Shown here: positions 26,354 through 37,300 of the stretch, piece after piece
Layout of the letters: every line of letters starts with the position of its first letter
Position numbering within the stretch: position 1 is the stretch's first letter
From: Chloroflexota bacterium
GTDB taxonomy: Bacteria > Chloroflexota > UBA11872 > UBA12225
Length of the DNA stretch: 52,982 nt
Assembly: GCA_009693165.1 (NCBI GenBank)
Contig: SHXX01000006.1
Coordinates: 1 to 52,982 of the forward strand
Direction of reading: 5' to 3'
Made by a program: the position numbers and the translations under genes
The notes under the pieces: generated by a model
What the model was told of the DNA's origin: nothing
What the model saw: only the letters and a program-made list of their open reading frames with translations
Database searches by the model: none

Positions 26354-26971
26354 ATGCGCATACTCGCTCTTACCGGGCGCATCGGTAGCGGGAAGTCAAC
26401 GGTCGCGGCGATCCTAGCCTCCCGAGGCGCGGCCGTCATCGATGCCGACAGCATCGTCCATGACCTTTACCGCGAGGATGTCGACCTCCGCCACGCGCTC
26501 GAGGCCCGCTTCGGTGCCAATGTATTGGCATCCGACGGCGTCAACCGTGCCGCGCTCGGCAAAGTCGTGTTTGCCGATGACTCTGCGCGGCGTGACCTCG
26601 AGATGCTTGTCCATCCGCGCGTCCATGCGCGACAGGATCTGTTCATTGAAAGGTCGCGCACATCGGGAGTGCCGATGGCGGTTATCGAAGCGGTGAAGAT
26701 CGTTGAGAGTGGTGGATCAGACCGGTGTGATGAAATGTGGATCGTCGTTGCAGATGCCGCAATTGTGCTGGACCGACTCGAGGGTCGGGGAATGGATCGC
26801 CACGAAGCGACGAGGCGCATGACTTCACAGGGAACAGCCGGGACATGGATTGAACAATTTGGGTCGGCATCGGCGCGCTTGGGCAAGTCGCGCCCTGTCG
26901 TGGTGATCGATAACAGTTCGAGCATCGACTCCACTTCGGCCCAGATTGACCGGTTCGCCTTGATCCGTTGA
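26354..26971 (+). CDS. coaE: Dephospho-CoA kinase
   Basis: A 205-residue P-loop kinase making coenzyme A from dephospho-CoA. Walker A reads LTGRIGSGKSTVA at the N-terminus, followed by GAAVIDADSIVHDLYRE, where the Asp pair binds substrate. The lid region has RLEGRGMDRHEATRRMTSQGT. Length fits the family. It is divergent from the protease gene, sharing a 113-bp upstream region, and converges with the PHP gene at 26992. Confidence 0.93.
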   Translation: MRILALTGRIGSGKSTVAAILASRGAAVIDADSIVHDLYREDVDLRHALEARFGANVLASDGVNRAALGKVVFADDSARRDLEMLVHPRVHARQDLFIERSRTSGVPMAVIEAVKIVESGGSDRCDEMWIVVADAAIVLDRLEGRGMDRHEATRRMTSQGTAGTWIEQFGSASARLGKSRPVVVIDNSSSIDSTSAQIDRFALIR

Positions 26972-26991
26972 CGGAGAGGCTCGAGGGACTG

Positions 26992-27888
26992 CTACCGGGA
27001 AATCGTTGATCGCCTTGCGAGAAGCGGTTCCAGTAAGTCTGCCGTCACCGCAGGCACGCCGATCTCACCGCTTCCGGCCTTCAATCCCGGGCCATGGAAG
27101 TCGCTCCCGCCCGTAATGACAAGCCCGTGGGCAATTGCAACCTTGCAAAGTTGCTGAATCTGATGGGGCGGGTAGTCGCCGTAGACGCATTCTAGGCCAC
27201 CCAGACCAGCCTCGATCAGGGAAGGCAGTTGCCGTTCGAAGTCCGGAAAATAGGTTGGGTGCGCGAGAACCGCCACACCTCCGGCCCTGCGGATTGTGTC
27301 AATGACCTCATTCGGTTTGACACGGTCGTAATTGACGTCGCCGGCCATCCCGTTCCCGAGCAACGTGGCGAAAGCATCGTCGCGACTTGCAACGGCGCCG
27401 ATCGCAACCAAGGCGTCCGCAACGTGCGGCCGGCCGACGGCCCCACCCTCGGCGATATTTGCTCGCTTTGCAACGTCATCCCACCAGAGTTGGGTAACCG
27501 TCCCGGAGCCTCGGCGGCGGAGTTCCGCATTAACGCGTCTGACGATTTCCTGACCACGTTCGATGCGTGCGGTCCGGCGGGTCTCGAGCCAAGTCGTGAA
27601 GACCTGATCATCGACACGCACGTGGTATCCAAGAATGTGGCAGTCACCTACCGGCGCGTCGGCACTCAGTTCAACGCCGGTCAGGATTTCAACACCGAGT
27701 GTTTTTCCGGTGGCTTGGGCCTCAGCAACGCCGCCAATGCTGTCGTGGTCGGTGATTGCGATCGTCTGCAACCCAATCGCCGCCGCCCGTTCCACTATTG
27801 CGTGTGGGGCAAGGGTTCCATCCGACGCTGTCGAATGCAGGTGGAGATCAATCTGCCCGAACGGTCGCCCTTGACTGACTTCCGTCAC
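26992..27888 (-). CDS. PHP-domain phosphoesterase (RNase AM / nucleoside bisphosphate phosphatase type)
   Basis: A 298-residue PHP-family metal hydrolase like E. coli YciV (RNase AM), which removes nucleotides or phosphate from 5' ends and 3',5'-bisphosphates. Metal motifs: DLHLHSTASDG (HxH and SDG), ITDHDS, EILTGVELSA, an AHP in VAVLAHPTYFP and the closing SDFHGPG. The GTG at 27888 overlaps the RNase Y stop by 4 bp. Coupling to an endoribonuclease gene supports a role in RNA end processing or clearing small products. Confidence 0.88.
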   Translation of the reverse strand: MTEVSQGRPFGQIDLHLHSTASDGTLAPHAIVERAAAIGLQTIAITDHDSIGGVAEAQATGKTLGVEILTGVELSADAPVGDCHILGYHVRVDDQVFTTWLETRRTARIERGQEIVRRVNAELRRRGSGTVTQLWWDDVAKRANIAEGGAVGRPHVADALVAIGAVASRDDAFATLLGNGMAGDVNYDRVKPNEVIDTIRRAGGVAVLAHPTYFPDFERQLPSLIEAGLGGLECVYGDYPPHQIQQLCKVAIAHGLVITGGSDFHGPGLKAGSGEIGVPAVTADLLEPLLARRSTISR

Positions 27889-29468
27889 CGAGCGTAGTCC
27901 ACGACGCGGGTCTCCCGGATCACAGTCACCTTGATTTGACCAGGGAAATCCATGGTCTCCTCAATCCGTTTCACGATGTCGCGGCTGAGCGACCAAGCCT
28001 CATCCTCATTGACCTGTTCAGGCTTCACAAGGATGCGAACCTCCCGCCCGGCTTGCAGCGCGTAGGCCTTGTCGACACCGGAGAAACTGTTCGCCACCCC
28101 TTCAAGGGCCTCAAGACGCTTGATGTAGTTATCGACAGTCTCGCGGCGCGCGCCGGGTCGGGATGCCGAAATCGCGTCCGCGGCTGCGACAAGGAACGCC
28201 TCAACCGTCTGTGGGTCCACTTCGAAGTGATGGGCCTGTATGGCATGAACGACGCGCGGTGGCACGGCGTATTTGCGGGCGAAGTCCGCTCCGATGAGGG
28301 CGTGAGGACCTTCGATTTCGTGATCGAGTGCCTTGCCAATGTCGTGCAGTAACCCGGCCCGCCGACAGACGGCTATGTCCGCGCCTACTTCGGCCGCCAT
28401 CGCGCCCGCAAGGAAACTGACTTCGAGTGAATGCTGCAACTGATTCTGGCCGTAGGAAGACCGGAACTTCAGGCGACCAAGCAGCTTTACGAGTTCCACA
28501 TTGAGGCCGGGAACGCCCGCCTCATAGGCGGCGCGCTCGCCATCGTCTTTCATCTGTTGCTCGACCTCGGTCTTGGACTTTGCGACCAGTTCCTCGATCC
28601 GAGTGGGATGGATGCGTCCGTCTGAGAGCAGCTTGAGCAGCGAAACCCGCGCAATCTCGCGCCGGATGGGATCGAACGAAGACAGGATGACGGTCTCAGG
28701 CGTGTCGTCAATGATCAGGTCAACACCAGTCGCCGCCTCCAGGGCGCGAATGTTGCGGCCTTCCTTGCCGATGATGCGGCCCTTCATTTCCTCACTGGGA
28801 ATGGAGACTGCAGTCTGGGTCAACTCAATCGAGGTATCTGAGGCACAGCGTTGGATCGCCTGGGCGACAATCCACCGTGCCCGGCGTGCGGCCTCTTCCT
28901 TCGTCTGCTGCTCGATTTCCCTGATCCGCTGAATGGCTTCCTCGCGTGCGGAACCCTCGATGCGGGCGATCAGTTCAGCACGTGCGGATTCCTCGGTCAG
29001 ATTGCTGATGCGTTCAAGTTCACGCACTTGAGACGACCGAAGTGCCTCGGCTTCGGCGGTCTTCTGGTCCGCCAACTGCTCCTTGACAACCTGGGTTCGC
29101 TCGCGCTTTTCGAACTGTTCAACTTTTCGCTCGAGATGTTCCTCGCGCGTCGCCATGCGCTGTTCGCGCTTCTGCATCTCAGCCTGACGTTCCCGCGCGT
29201 GGCGTTCGGCCTCGGCCTTGTGAAGAACCGAGTCTTCCTTCGCCTCAAGGATGAGTTCCTTGGCGCGTGACCGGGCGTCCTCCAGAAGGCGGTCGGCTTC
29301 CTCGGAGGCGTCACGCATGAGCCGCTCGACATCTGCCTCGCGGAGGGAACTGGCTGCATGACCTTGTTGACGCTGGGTTCGGGCACTCAGCACGGCGTAC
29401 GCGGCGCCGACCAGGATGACCGTGACAATGACAAATGGAAGAATCAAAGGCAAGATGGGGCTATCCAT
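27885..29468 (-). CDS. rny: Ribonuclease Y
   Basis: A 527-residue membrane-anchored endoribonuclease that starts mRNA decay. The ATG at 29468 has GGGGAGG 5 nt upstream; the open frame before it is spurious. Order: one N-terminal transmembrane helix (residues 2-26), a long charged coiled coil to about residue 215, a KH domain (GRIIGKEGRNIRALEAATGVDLIIDDTPE), then an HD domain with the HD pair in RRAGLLHDIGKALDHE and a later HH in VHAIQAHHFE. All family elements are present. It is followed by the coupled PHP gene and is divergent from a second PHP gene. Confidence 0.96.
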   Translation of the reverse strand: MDSPILPLILPFVIVTVILVGAAYAVLSARTQRQQGHAASSLREADVERLMRDASEEADRLLEDARSRAKELILEAKEDSVLHKAEAERHARERQAEMQKREQRMATREEHLERKVEQFEKRERTQVVKEQLADQKTAEAEALRSSQVRELERISNLTEESARAELIARIEGSAREEAIQRIREIEQQTKEEAARRARWIVAQAIQRCASDTSIELTQTAVSIPSEEMKGRIIGKEGRNIRALEAATGVDLIIDDTPETVILSSFDPIRREIARVSLLKLLSDGRIHPTRIEELVAKSKTEVEQQMKDDGERAAYEAGVPGLNVELVKLLGRLKFRSSYGQNQLQHSLEVSFLAGAMAAEVGADIAVCRRAGLLHDIGKALDHEIEGPHALIGADFARKYAVPPRVVHAIQAHHFEVDPQTVEAFLVAAADAISASRPGARRETVDNYIKRLEALEGVANSFSGVDKAYALQAGREVRILVKPEQVNEDEAWSLSRDIVKRIEETMDFPGQIKVTVIRETRVVDYAR

Positions 29469-29592
29469 ACGAACCTCCCCCTGAAACCTGAATGGTACGT
29501 CACGACCAACAGGTCGTGATGCCGGTCGCGCACTCCGGTGTTCGCACCACCATTGCAAGCCGCTACCATCCCGGGGCATCGGAGGCGCGTTC

Positions 29593-30279
29593 GTGATCTC
29601 GGACTTTCACACGCACAGTTTCTTCTCGGACGGTGTTCTACTCCCTTTGGAACTGATCCGTCGGGCGGTCGTTGCGGGGTACGGGGTGATCGCCATCACT
29701 GACCACGCCGGTCCTGGAAACCTCGAGGAGGTCCTTGGGCAGTTGGCGCGTGAGTGCGAGGTAGCCCGGAACCATTGGCCGATTGTGGCACTTCCCGGCG
29801 TTGAACTCACTCACGTGCCGCCCGGATCGATTTCAGGGTTGGCGCGGCGGGCACGAGCGGCGGGGGCGGCAGTCGTCGTCGTGCACGGCGAGACGATTGC
29901 TGAACCAGTCGAACCGGGAACCAATAGCGCGGCGATTGACGCTGAGGACGTGGACATCCTCGCCCACCCCGGGCTTATTACGCCTGAAGAGGCGGCGCGA
30001 GCGGCCCAAAGGGGTTGCTACATCGAGGTTTCAGCCCGGAAGAGCCACGCCTACGCGAACGGGCACATCGTTACGGTGGTCCGCGCCGCCGGCGGGAAAC
30101 TGCTGCTTAACAGTGACTGCCACGAGCCTGGAGACCTGCTCTCGTCACGGTTCCAACGCCTTGTGCTTCTCGGTGCAGGTATCCCGGAAGGCGAACATGC
30201 CACGATCCTGACTGACCATCCGCGCGAATTACTTGCGCGTGTCCTGCCACGTTTGAAGGGAGCCGTCGAAGGTGATTGA
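29593..30279 (+). CDS. PHP-domain histidinol-phosphatase-like protein
   Basis: A 228-residue compact PHP protein. The GTG at 29593 follows GGAGG. Metal-binding motifs: SDFHTHSFFSDG, AITDHAG, LPGVELTHVP, VVVHGE, ILAHPG and NSDCHEPGD, which cover the usual trinuclear site. Small proteins of this type are often annotated as histidinol phosphatases or tRNA-processing-like PHP hydrolases, so the substrate is open. It is divergent from rny across 124 bp, so rny sits between two PHP genes. Confidence 0.82.
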   Translation: MISDFHTHSFFSDGVLLPLELIRRAVVAGYGVIAITDHAGPGNLEEVLGQLARECEVARNHWPIVALPGVELTHVPPGSISGLARRARAAGAAVVVVHGETIAEPVEPGTNSAAIDAEDVDILAHPGLITPEEAARAAQRGCYIEVSARKSHAYANGHIVTVVRAAGGKLLLNSDCHEPGDLLSSRFQRLVLLGAGIPEGEHATILTDHPRELLARVLPRLKGAVEGD

Positions 30280-30411
30280 GCTTCCTAAACCGGGGCTCTC
30301 CCTGTGCGAACGTGATCAAGGATCGTCCGATACCCTGTAGTCTTGGAAAACAGAGTTCCATGCATGGCCAATGCAGACCTTTGACGGATGGCATGACCGG
30401 ACAACATTTTC

Positions 30412-33027
30412 ATGAGTGAACCGACTGATCAGGCCTCCATCCGACCGCTGCCCCGCAGGCGTGCGGTTCGTGCCGCCACTGACACCGTCCAACTGTCGTC
30501 CGAGGTCCTGGGCGAGGTCGGTGAGGCTGTTGCGGTGCGTCTCAAGCCAAGGGGACGTCGGCCACGTTCGATACAGGTCGTTGAGATGGCCGTGCTTCCT
30601 GTGCGCGACCTTGTGTTGTTTCCGCATATGGTATCCCCGCTGCCGGTTGGGCGTCCGCGCTCGCTTCGGGCTATCGAGTACGCGCTTAGCCACGGCCACA
30701 CTGTTTGCATCGTTGCGCAGCGGAACCCTGATCTGGATGACGTTGACCTCGATGACTTGCATGTCATAGGCACTGAGGCGCTCATCGGACGCGTCCTGAA
30801 ACTTCCAAATGGAAATTCCTCCGTCCTCGTTCAGGGACAACGACGCCTCCGGTTGCTGGAGACCGTCCATACCGAACCATTCATGCTGATCCGCGCGGTT
30901 GTCACCGAGGAGCCTCCGCCGAGCATCGCCGACCATAGTGACCAGGTTAAACGCGTCGTCGAATTGCTTGACAAGTGTGTGAAGTTGAGCAAGAACCTTG
31001 CCGAGGACACGGTTGTCGCAGCGATGAATGTCGACGACCCAGGCCGATTGGCTGACATGGTCGCGTCTACGGTGAACCTTGAACTTGCCCAGCGACAAGC
31101 CACCTTGGAGATGCTCGATCCGGTTGCGAGACTTTCACACGTCGAGACGATCCTCGAGCGAGAGTTCCGTCTGCTCGAACTGGAACGTGAGATCCATCAG
31201 CAGGCGCAGCATGAAGTCGACGCTACCCAACGGGAGTTTTTCCTGCGGGAACAACTCAAGGTGTTGCAGAGGGAACTCGGTGACCTGGATGCAGGAAACC
31301 GCGACCACGACGAACTCCGGACGAAGATTTCCGCCGCGTCCATGCCTGCAATCGTGGCCGAGCGAGCCAACCGGGAGCTTGACCGCCTACAGATGATGCC
31401 GTCAGCGTCGCCTGAAGTTGGTGTGATCCGCACATACCTTGATTGGCTCATTGCCCTGCCATGGTCGGCGCGCACCGATGACCTTCTCTCGATTGCTAAC
31501 GCCGCGCGGGTCCTTGATGAACACCACTACGGGCTGCCGAAGGTCAAGGAACGGATTCTCGAATATCTCGCGGTACGCAAGCTTAGTTCACGCATGCGCA
31601 CCCCCCTGTTGTGTTTTGTCGGGCCACCGGGTGTCGGTAAGACCAGTCTTGGCAGAAGCATCGCAACAGCACTTGGGCGCAAGTTTGTACGCGTCAGTCT
31701 GGGAGGCATCCGCGACGAGGCCGAATTGCGTGGTCATCGGCGCACGTACATCGGTGCCTTGCCAGGCCGGATCATTCAGGGAATGCGCCAGGCGGGGACC
31801 GTGAACCCAGTATTCGTAGTTGACGAGATTGACAAACTTGGCATGGATTTCCGTGGGGATCCGTCGAGTGCGTTGCTCGAGATCCTTGATCCTGAGCAAA
31901 ACGTCAACTTCTCGGACCATTATCTCGAGGTTCCTTACGATCTGTCCCAGGTGATATTCATCGCCACTGCAAACCAGTTGGACACGGTGCCCTCACCGTT
32001 GCGAGATCGGATGGAGGTAATCGACCTTCCGGGATATACCGAAGAGGAGAAGTTGCACATCGCTCGTAACTTCCTGGTTGGTCGGCAGAGGTCGGAGCAT
32101 GGCCTTACTGACAAGCACGTGAAATTCAGTGATGCGGCGTTACGTCGTGTCATTCGGGAGTACACGCGCGAGGCCGGGGTGCGGAACCTCGAGCGCGAAC
32201 TCGCGACCATTTGCCGGAAGATTGCACGGAAGGTCGCCGACCTCTTGCCTCCTCCAGACCCAGTTGGGGTTTCGCCCGACGCGGTGGATGAGACCGACGC
32301 GCCTGCGGTCGCCGTTGCGGTACAAGTTGCTCAGGTCAACGAAGCGTCGGTCGCTGCGAGTCGCGATGTGGACGCGGGCCGTCCCACGACGATCACGCCG
32401 ACGCTGATCCGAGAGCATTTGGGTCCCCGCCGGTTCAGCCATACGGCCGCGTCGTCGGCCGATGAGATTGGGGTTGCGACCGGCCTGTCATGGTCGTCTG
32501 TTGGTGGCGACATCACCACTGTCGAAGTCACCCTAATGGAAGGGAGGGGCCGTCTCGTACTTACTGGCCAACTTGGTGAGGTGATGCGCGAATCGGCCCA
32601 GGCAGCGCTTTCATACACCCGCAGCCAGGCCTCTGCCTTGAACCTCCCCGAGGATTTCCACGAACGGATGGACATCCATATTCACGTGCCGGCGGGTGCC
32701 ACGCCGAAGGATGGGCCTTCTGCGGGAATTACGATTGCAACCGCCCTTGTATCCGCGGCCACCCGACGACCGTCACGACGTGATGTCGCGATGACCGGCG
32801 AGATCACCCTCCGGGGCCGAGTGTTGCCGATAGGAGGCGTCAAGGAGAAGGCGCTTGCCGCTCACCGTGCGGGCGTACGAACCTTGATCTTGCCCGAGAG
32901 GAATCGTCGCGACATCATTGATATCCCTGCAGACGTGCAACGTGACCTTGCGTTCGTGTTTGTCGAACAGATGGATGCCGTCCTGTCGGTTGCCTTGACG
33001 TCCCTGCCTACGCCGGCCCCGGTCTGA
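30412..33027 (+). CDS. lon: ATP-dependent protease Lon
   Basis: An 871-residue LonA protease that degrades damaged and regulatory proteins. Order: an N-terminal extension of about 55 residues, the LON substrate-binding domain ([19 protein letters not shown]), a coiled-coil segment, the AAA+ module with Walker A at 404-411 (GPPGVGKT) and Walker B-like [11 protein letters not shown], and the protease domain with the Ser770-Lys811 dyad (PKDGPSAG and [10 protein letters not shown]). The chain is longer than the common 780-820 residues because of the N-terminal tail and an Ala/Val-rich insert of about 45 residues before the protease domain (after [11 protein letters not shown]). ATG start with a weak upstream site. 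Confidence 0.97.
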   Translation: MSEPTDQASIRPLPRRRAVRAATDTVQLSSEVLGEVGEAVAVRLKPRGRRPRSIQVVEMAVLPVRDLVLFPHMVSPLPVGRPRSLRAIEYALSHGHTVCIVAQRNPDLDDVDLDDLHVIGTEALIGRVLKLPNGNSSVLVQGQRRLRLLETVHTEPFMLIRAVVTEEPPPSIADHSDQVKRVVELLDKCVKLSKNLAEDTVVAAMNVDDPGRLADMVASTVNLELAQRQATLEMLDPVARLSHVETILEREFRLLELEREIHQQAQHEVDATQREFFLREQLKVLQRELGDLDAGNRDHDELRTKISAASMPAIVAERANRELDRLQMMPSASPEVGVIRTYLDWLIALPWSARTDDLLSIANAARVLDEHHYGLPKVKERILEYLAVRKLSSRMRTPLLCFVGPPGVGKTSLGRSIATALGRKFVRVSLGGIRDEAELRGHRRTYIGALPGRIIQGMRQAGTVNPVFVVDEIDKLGMDFRGDPSSALLEILDPEQNVNFSDHYLEVPYDLSQVIFIATANQLDTVPSPLRDRMEVIDLPGYTEEEKLHIARNFLVGRQRSEHGLTDKHVKFSDAALRRVIREYTREAGVRNLERELATICRKIARKVADLLPPPDPVGVSPDAVDETDAPAVAVAVQVAQVNEASVAASRDVDAGRPTTITPTLIREHLGPRRFSHTAASSADEIGVATGLSWSSVGGDITTVEVTLMEGRGRLVLTGQLGEVMRESAQAALSYTRSQASALNLPEDFHERMDIHIHVPAGATPKDGPSAGITIATALVSAATRRPSRRDVAMTGEITLRGRVLPIGGVKEKALAAHRAGVRTLILPERNRRDIIDIPADVQRDLAFVFVEQMDAVLSVALTSLPTPAPV

Positions 33028-33073
33028 CCCGACCAAGTGACACGCGTGCATACCGTTCGCCCGTTCATGAGTT

Positions 33074-34258
33074 GTGGGTGAGGTTTCGGGCGTCGGCTTG
33101 AAAGTATTTGGTCTCGATGGCCGTGTGACGCGCCGATCACTGGTTGGCGTCGCAGTCACGGTGCCGTTGCTGGGTGCATGTGTAGCCGACGGAGGTGCGA
33201 TTCCGTCATTGCCTGCGCCATCGCGCGCTGTCCAGAACACCGAGGGAAACCCCTGGGGCACAAACATCTTCCTCCATAAAGAGGTTGAGGCGTGGAAACG
33301 AGAGCAGACCCTCTCGATGATCAAGGCTGCCGGGTTCGCCTGGATCAAGCAGCAGTTTCCGTGGGAAGAGATTGAGCAACCACGGAAGGGCCAGTTCTTC
33401 GACGTCAAGTACGTGCAGGGTACGTGGGAAAAGTTTGACGAACTCGTCCGCTTGGCCGATCTGTCCGGTCTCAAGATGATTGCGCGGGTAGACCGTCCAC
33501 CCGCGTGGGCGAGGCTGGACAAGACACGCCCGCAGGGACCACCCTATAACCTGAACGACTTCGGTGACTTCCTGTTCCTGCTGGCTTCCCGGTACAAGGG
33601 TCGTGTGAATCACTTCCAGGTCTGGAATGAACCGAACCTGGGCGAGGAGTGGACGGGCAAGCCCGACCCAGTTGGATACACGGCCATGCTCAAGTTGGCA
33701 TATCGAAGGATCAAGGAGGCAAATCCTCAGGCGTCCGTGCTTGCCGCACCCCTCGCCATGAATGTGGAACTTGGTCCGATCCATCTGAATGAGATGGATT
33801 TTCTTGAGCAGATGTACCTCGCAGGTGCCAAGGGGACGTTCGACGTCCTGTCCGCCAACGCCTACGGCATGGACCGGCCCCCGACCGACCCTCCCTCGCG
33901 GCAGATCCTGAACTTCCGCCGGGTCGAGTTATTGCGGGCGGTGATGGAAAGACATGGCGATGGCGCAACGGCGGTCTGGTTCAACGAATATGGGTGGAAC
34001 GCAAGCCCCAAGGACATGCCCCGCGAGGAACTCATCTGGCAACGGGTAACCGACCGTCAGCAGGCGGATTGGACCGTTGAAGGCGTGGACTATGCCCGTC
34101 GAAACTGGCCGTGGGCCGGCGTTTTCTGCACTTGGTACTTCCGTCAAGTTGGCGACATCTCACCCTCGAAGTCGGAGTATTACTTCCGTCTCGTCGACCC
34201 GGACTTCACACCTCGCCCCGTGTACCACGCGATTAAGGCAGCGGCTGGGCGAAAGTGA
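33074..34258 (+). CDS. GH-A fold glycoside hydrolase-like lipoprotein
   Basis: A 394-residue exported protein with a TIM-barrel glycosidase domain of the clan GH-A type (GH39/GH5-like). A Tat-type signal (VTRRSLVGVAVTVPLLGAC) has a lipobox Cys36. The barrel shows the acid/base Glu186 in VWNEPN and the likely nucleophile Glu305 in WFNEYGWN, so catalysis looks intact. The fold opens with IKAAGFAWIKQQFPWEEIE, closely repeated in the next gene. The GTG at 33074 is tentative; a GTG at 33122 would also begin the signal peptide. It sits at the head of an exopolysaccharide-type locus and may trim or branch that polymer outside the cell. Confidence 0.82.
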   Translation: MGEVSGVGLKVFGLDGRVTRRSLVGVAVTVPLLGACVADGGAIPSLPAPSRAVQNTEGNPWGTNIFLHKEVEAWKREQTLSMIKAAGFAWIKQQFPWEEIEQPRKGQFFDVKYVQGTWEKFDELVRLADLSGLKMIARVDRPPAWARLDKTRPQGPPYNLNDFGDFLFLLASRYKGRVNHFQVWNEPNLGEEWTGKPDPVGYTAMLKLAYRRIKEANPQASVLAAPLAMNVELGPIHLNEMDFLEQMYLAGAKGTFDVLSANAYGMDRPPTDPPSRQILNFRRVELLRAVMERHGDGATAVWFNEYGWNASPKDMPREELIWQRVTDRQQADWTVEGVDYARRNWPWAGVFCTWYFRQVGDISPSKSEYYFRLVDPDFTPRPVYHAIKAAAGRK

Positions 34259-34300
34259 TCCGGTGATTGCCCGAGATAGCGTCGCGGATGGCGCCATTCG

Positions 34301-37300
34301 TTGCCCGTCATGATCCGAACCATTGTCGGCGTTTGCCTGTGGATCATTGCGGTCGGACTGTCTGGTCTCGGTTTGTGGACTGGCCGGCAGGTCCTCGACC
34401 GAGGTGTGGTCTACGGAGACCCGGGACCGCCATTCCTGGAACATGACGTGACGGCCCACGCCGTGAACACTCAGCTTGAACTCGAACCAGACGATGTGTC
34501 GACGGCAGGGACTCTTGATCTGGTGAAAGACGCCGGGTTCGGGTGGATCCGGCAGCAAGTGTCGTGGGCGGACATCGAACCCGGACACAAGGGCAATTTT
34601 TGGGACTTCGAACGGAACCGGCCGACGTGGGCACGGTGGGACACAATCGCGAGGTTGGCCCGCGACCGGAACTTGAGGGTGATAGCCCGACTGGAACTCC
34701 CACCCGCTTGGTCTCGTCCGGAAGGGTCGTACAAGTCGCACCCACCGGTCAATGTCCGTGACTATGCGGACTTCGCGGCAGCATTCGCGTCGCGTTACCG
34801 CGACCAGATCGGTTACTTGCAGATCTGGAATGAACCGAACCTTGCCGAGGAATGGGGGCGTCGACCAGTCGACCCTGCAGCATACGTGGAACTCCTTCGC
34901 GCCGGATACACCGGTGCAAGGCAGGGAAATCCAAAGGTCCGCATTCTCACTGCATCGCTGGCCCAGACGCTTGAACCGGACGACGAGACGGCTGCCGGCC
35001 TAGACGACCTTGTGTACTTCGACCGGATGTACCTGTATGGCGCGGCGCCCTTCTTCGATGTTGCAGCCGCCAATGGCTACGGTCTCTGGACTGGCCCAAA
35101 CGATCATCAGGTCGGTGCCTGGTACACAAACCTGCCCCGGGTCACGCTCATTCGCGAGGTGATGGTGAGGCACCGCGACACGGCCAAACCGGTCTGGATT
35201 TCCGAGTTCGGATGGAACACGCAGCCCGTGGACTGGACTGGTAGACCGTCGCCGTGGGGTCGGGTCGACGAGGCGACGCAAGCATCGCACCTACGTGGAG
35301 GGTACGCGCGGGCTGCTCGTGAGTGGCCTTGGCTTGGCCCCATGGCAGTCTGGCTGATGAGGCAGCCGCGCGCCGAGATTGACGACCCAACACCGTTCTT
35401 CGCACTCGTCCGGGAGGATTGGACGACAAGACCGGCGTACGATGCGCTGAGGGCGTCTGCGTCAACACATGTCCTCGGCGTCGGAATGTGGCAGGAGACC
35501 GCACCAGGGGTGACCTACGAGGGCACGTGGCAGGTCACTGATGATCCGAAGGCCTCGGGTGGTGCCCTTCGAGAGACACCGGCGCCAAATGCGCACGTTC
35601 GCCTCGCGTTTGAAGGCACGCGTTTTGAAGTGGTGACTTCCGTTGGCCCGTCGCGTGGCGTGGCGTATGTCACGATCGATGGATCCTATCTGCTTGCAAA
35701 CGAGCGCCCGCGGAACCGGTTCGGGCAGGCGACACTCGACCTCGGAGCAGCACAGCCTGCCGACGCGAAACGCTTCCTTGTTGCGTCGGGACTTCCGGAC
35801 GGACGCCATGAGTTCGAACTTACCGTCAGTGGTGACGCCGGCACCGGGTCATCAGCTCCCGGTGTTGCCTTCGATGGGGTGGTGGTGTCGAGAGATCGAA
35901 CGTCCGCAGCCGAGACGGTCTACATCCTTGGGCTCATCGCGTCTGGATTTGGCTTCTTCTGGCTGTCGCGTGCGCCAGTCAGGCATGCGGTGATCGATGG
36001 GATTGGCTTCTTTCGCGACGACCGAGCACTTCAGCGCGACCCAATCGGTGAGGTTGGAAGTGTCGTCGACAGTCGCGCCCGCCTAGGCAGTTCGTACGAA
36101 CGCGCCGTTGTTGGTTCACCTGACGCAACTATCGAGACGTCAACCGGCGCGAAGCCAGTTGGAGGTCCCGTCGATGAGATCCGCGTCGCACCACAAGCTC
36201 AGCGTGGTAAGTGGTTTCAGCGGGACTGGATTTCCGATGCCGTACTCGCCTTTCCGGCAATCTTGCCTTTGGCTCCGGTTGCTATCAGTACGCCCGTCGG
36301 ACGCTTCTCGCCAGTTGAACTTGGACTGCTCGGTCTGGCGTCGCTTGCCTTCCTCCGGGCGCTACTTCGGCCTGGCCATGAGGATCCGTATGACGAGACT
36401 GCAACCGGTGCCCGCATTGGTTTTCAGTTCGATGGTCTGGTGGTTGCGTCGGTAGCCCTCGGAGTTGCCGGCACGATAGCGGCTGTGTCATCCGCCTATC
36501 CGAACCCCGCCTGGCGGGAGTGGAGGCAGATCATCATTGAACCGGTCACATGGTTCCTGCTTGCACGGCAGGTTGCAAGACGTGCGGATGCCGGACGACG
36601 CCTCGCGATTGCACTGATCGTGGGCGCGTCCGCAGTATCAGCCCTTGCTTTTGGGCAATGGGTCCTTGGCATCGGTCTTGTGGATGCGGATGGTGTTGAG
36701 CGCGCGCGAGCCCTCTACCCAAGCCCGAACAACCTTGCACTCTTCATCGGGAGGGTTGCTCCGCTTGCCGTCGTTCTCGGGCTCTGGCCAAGTCCCGAGG
36801 GCAATCCCCTTGTGCGCCTTTGGTTGCGTGCTTCCGTCGTGGCCATCGTCGCCGGGGTGGCAGTGACGTATTCTCGCGGGGCGTGGCTTGCGGTGGGAAT
36901 TACACTGCTTTGGATTGGTCGCGAGTGGCTCAATTGGCGCAAAATCGAATTAAAACCTTCGCGCAGAGTAGTCATTTTTTTCACGGTCGCACTTGCTTTT
37001 GCGATCCTGGTGATGTCAAGGTCGGAGAGGCTCGCGCTCGTGTTCGTATCTGGCGGAACCGGCCTGTTGCGCTTCAGCGTCTGGACCGGTGCCGTTGCGA
37101 TGATCCGCGACCAGCCTTGGCTGGGCCTCGGACTGGATCAGTTCGTCTACGCCTACCCGAGGTACATGGGTGCCGACGCATGGCGGGAGCCAAACCTTTC
37201 GCATCCGCACCAGTTCCTGCTCGATTTCTGGATTAGGTTGGGCGTGCCTGGAATGCTTCTTTTGATGTATGTCGGCGTCAGGCTGATCTGGAGACTCCGC

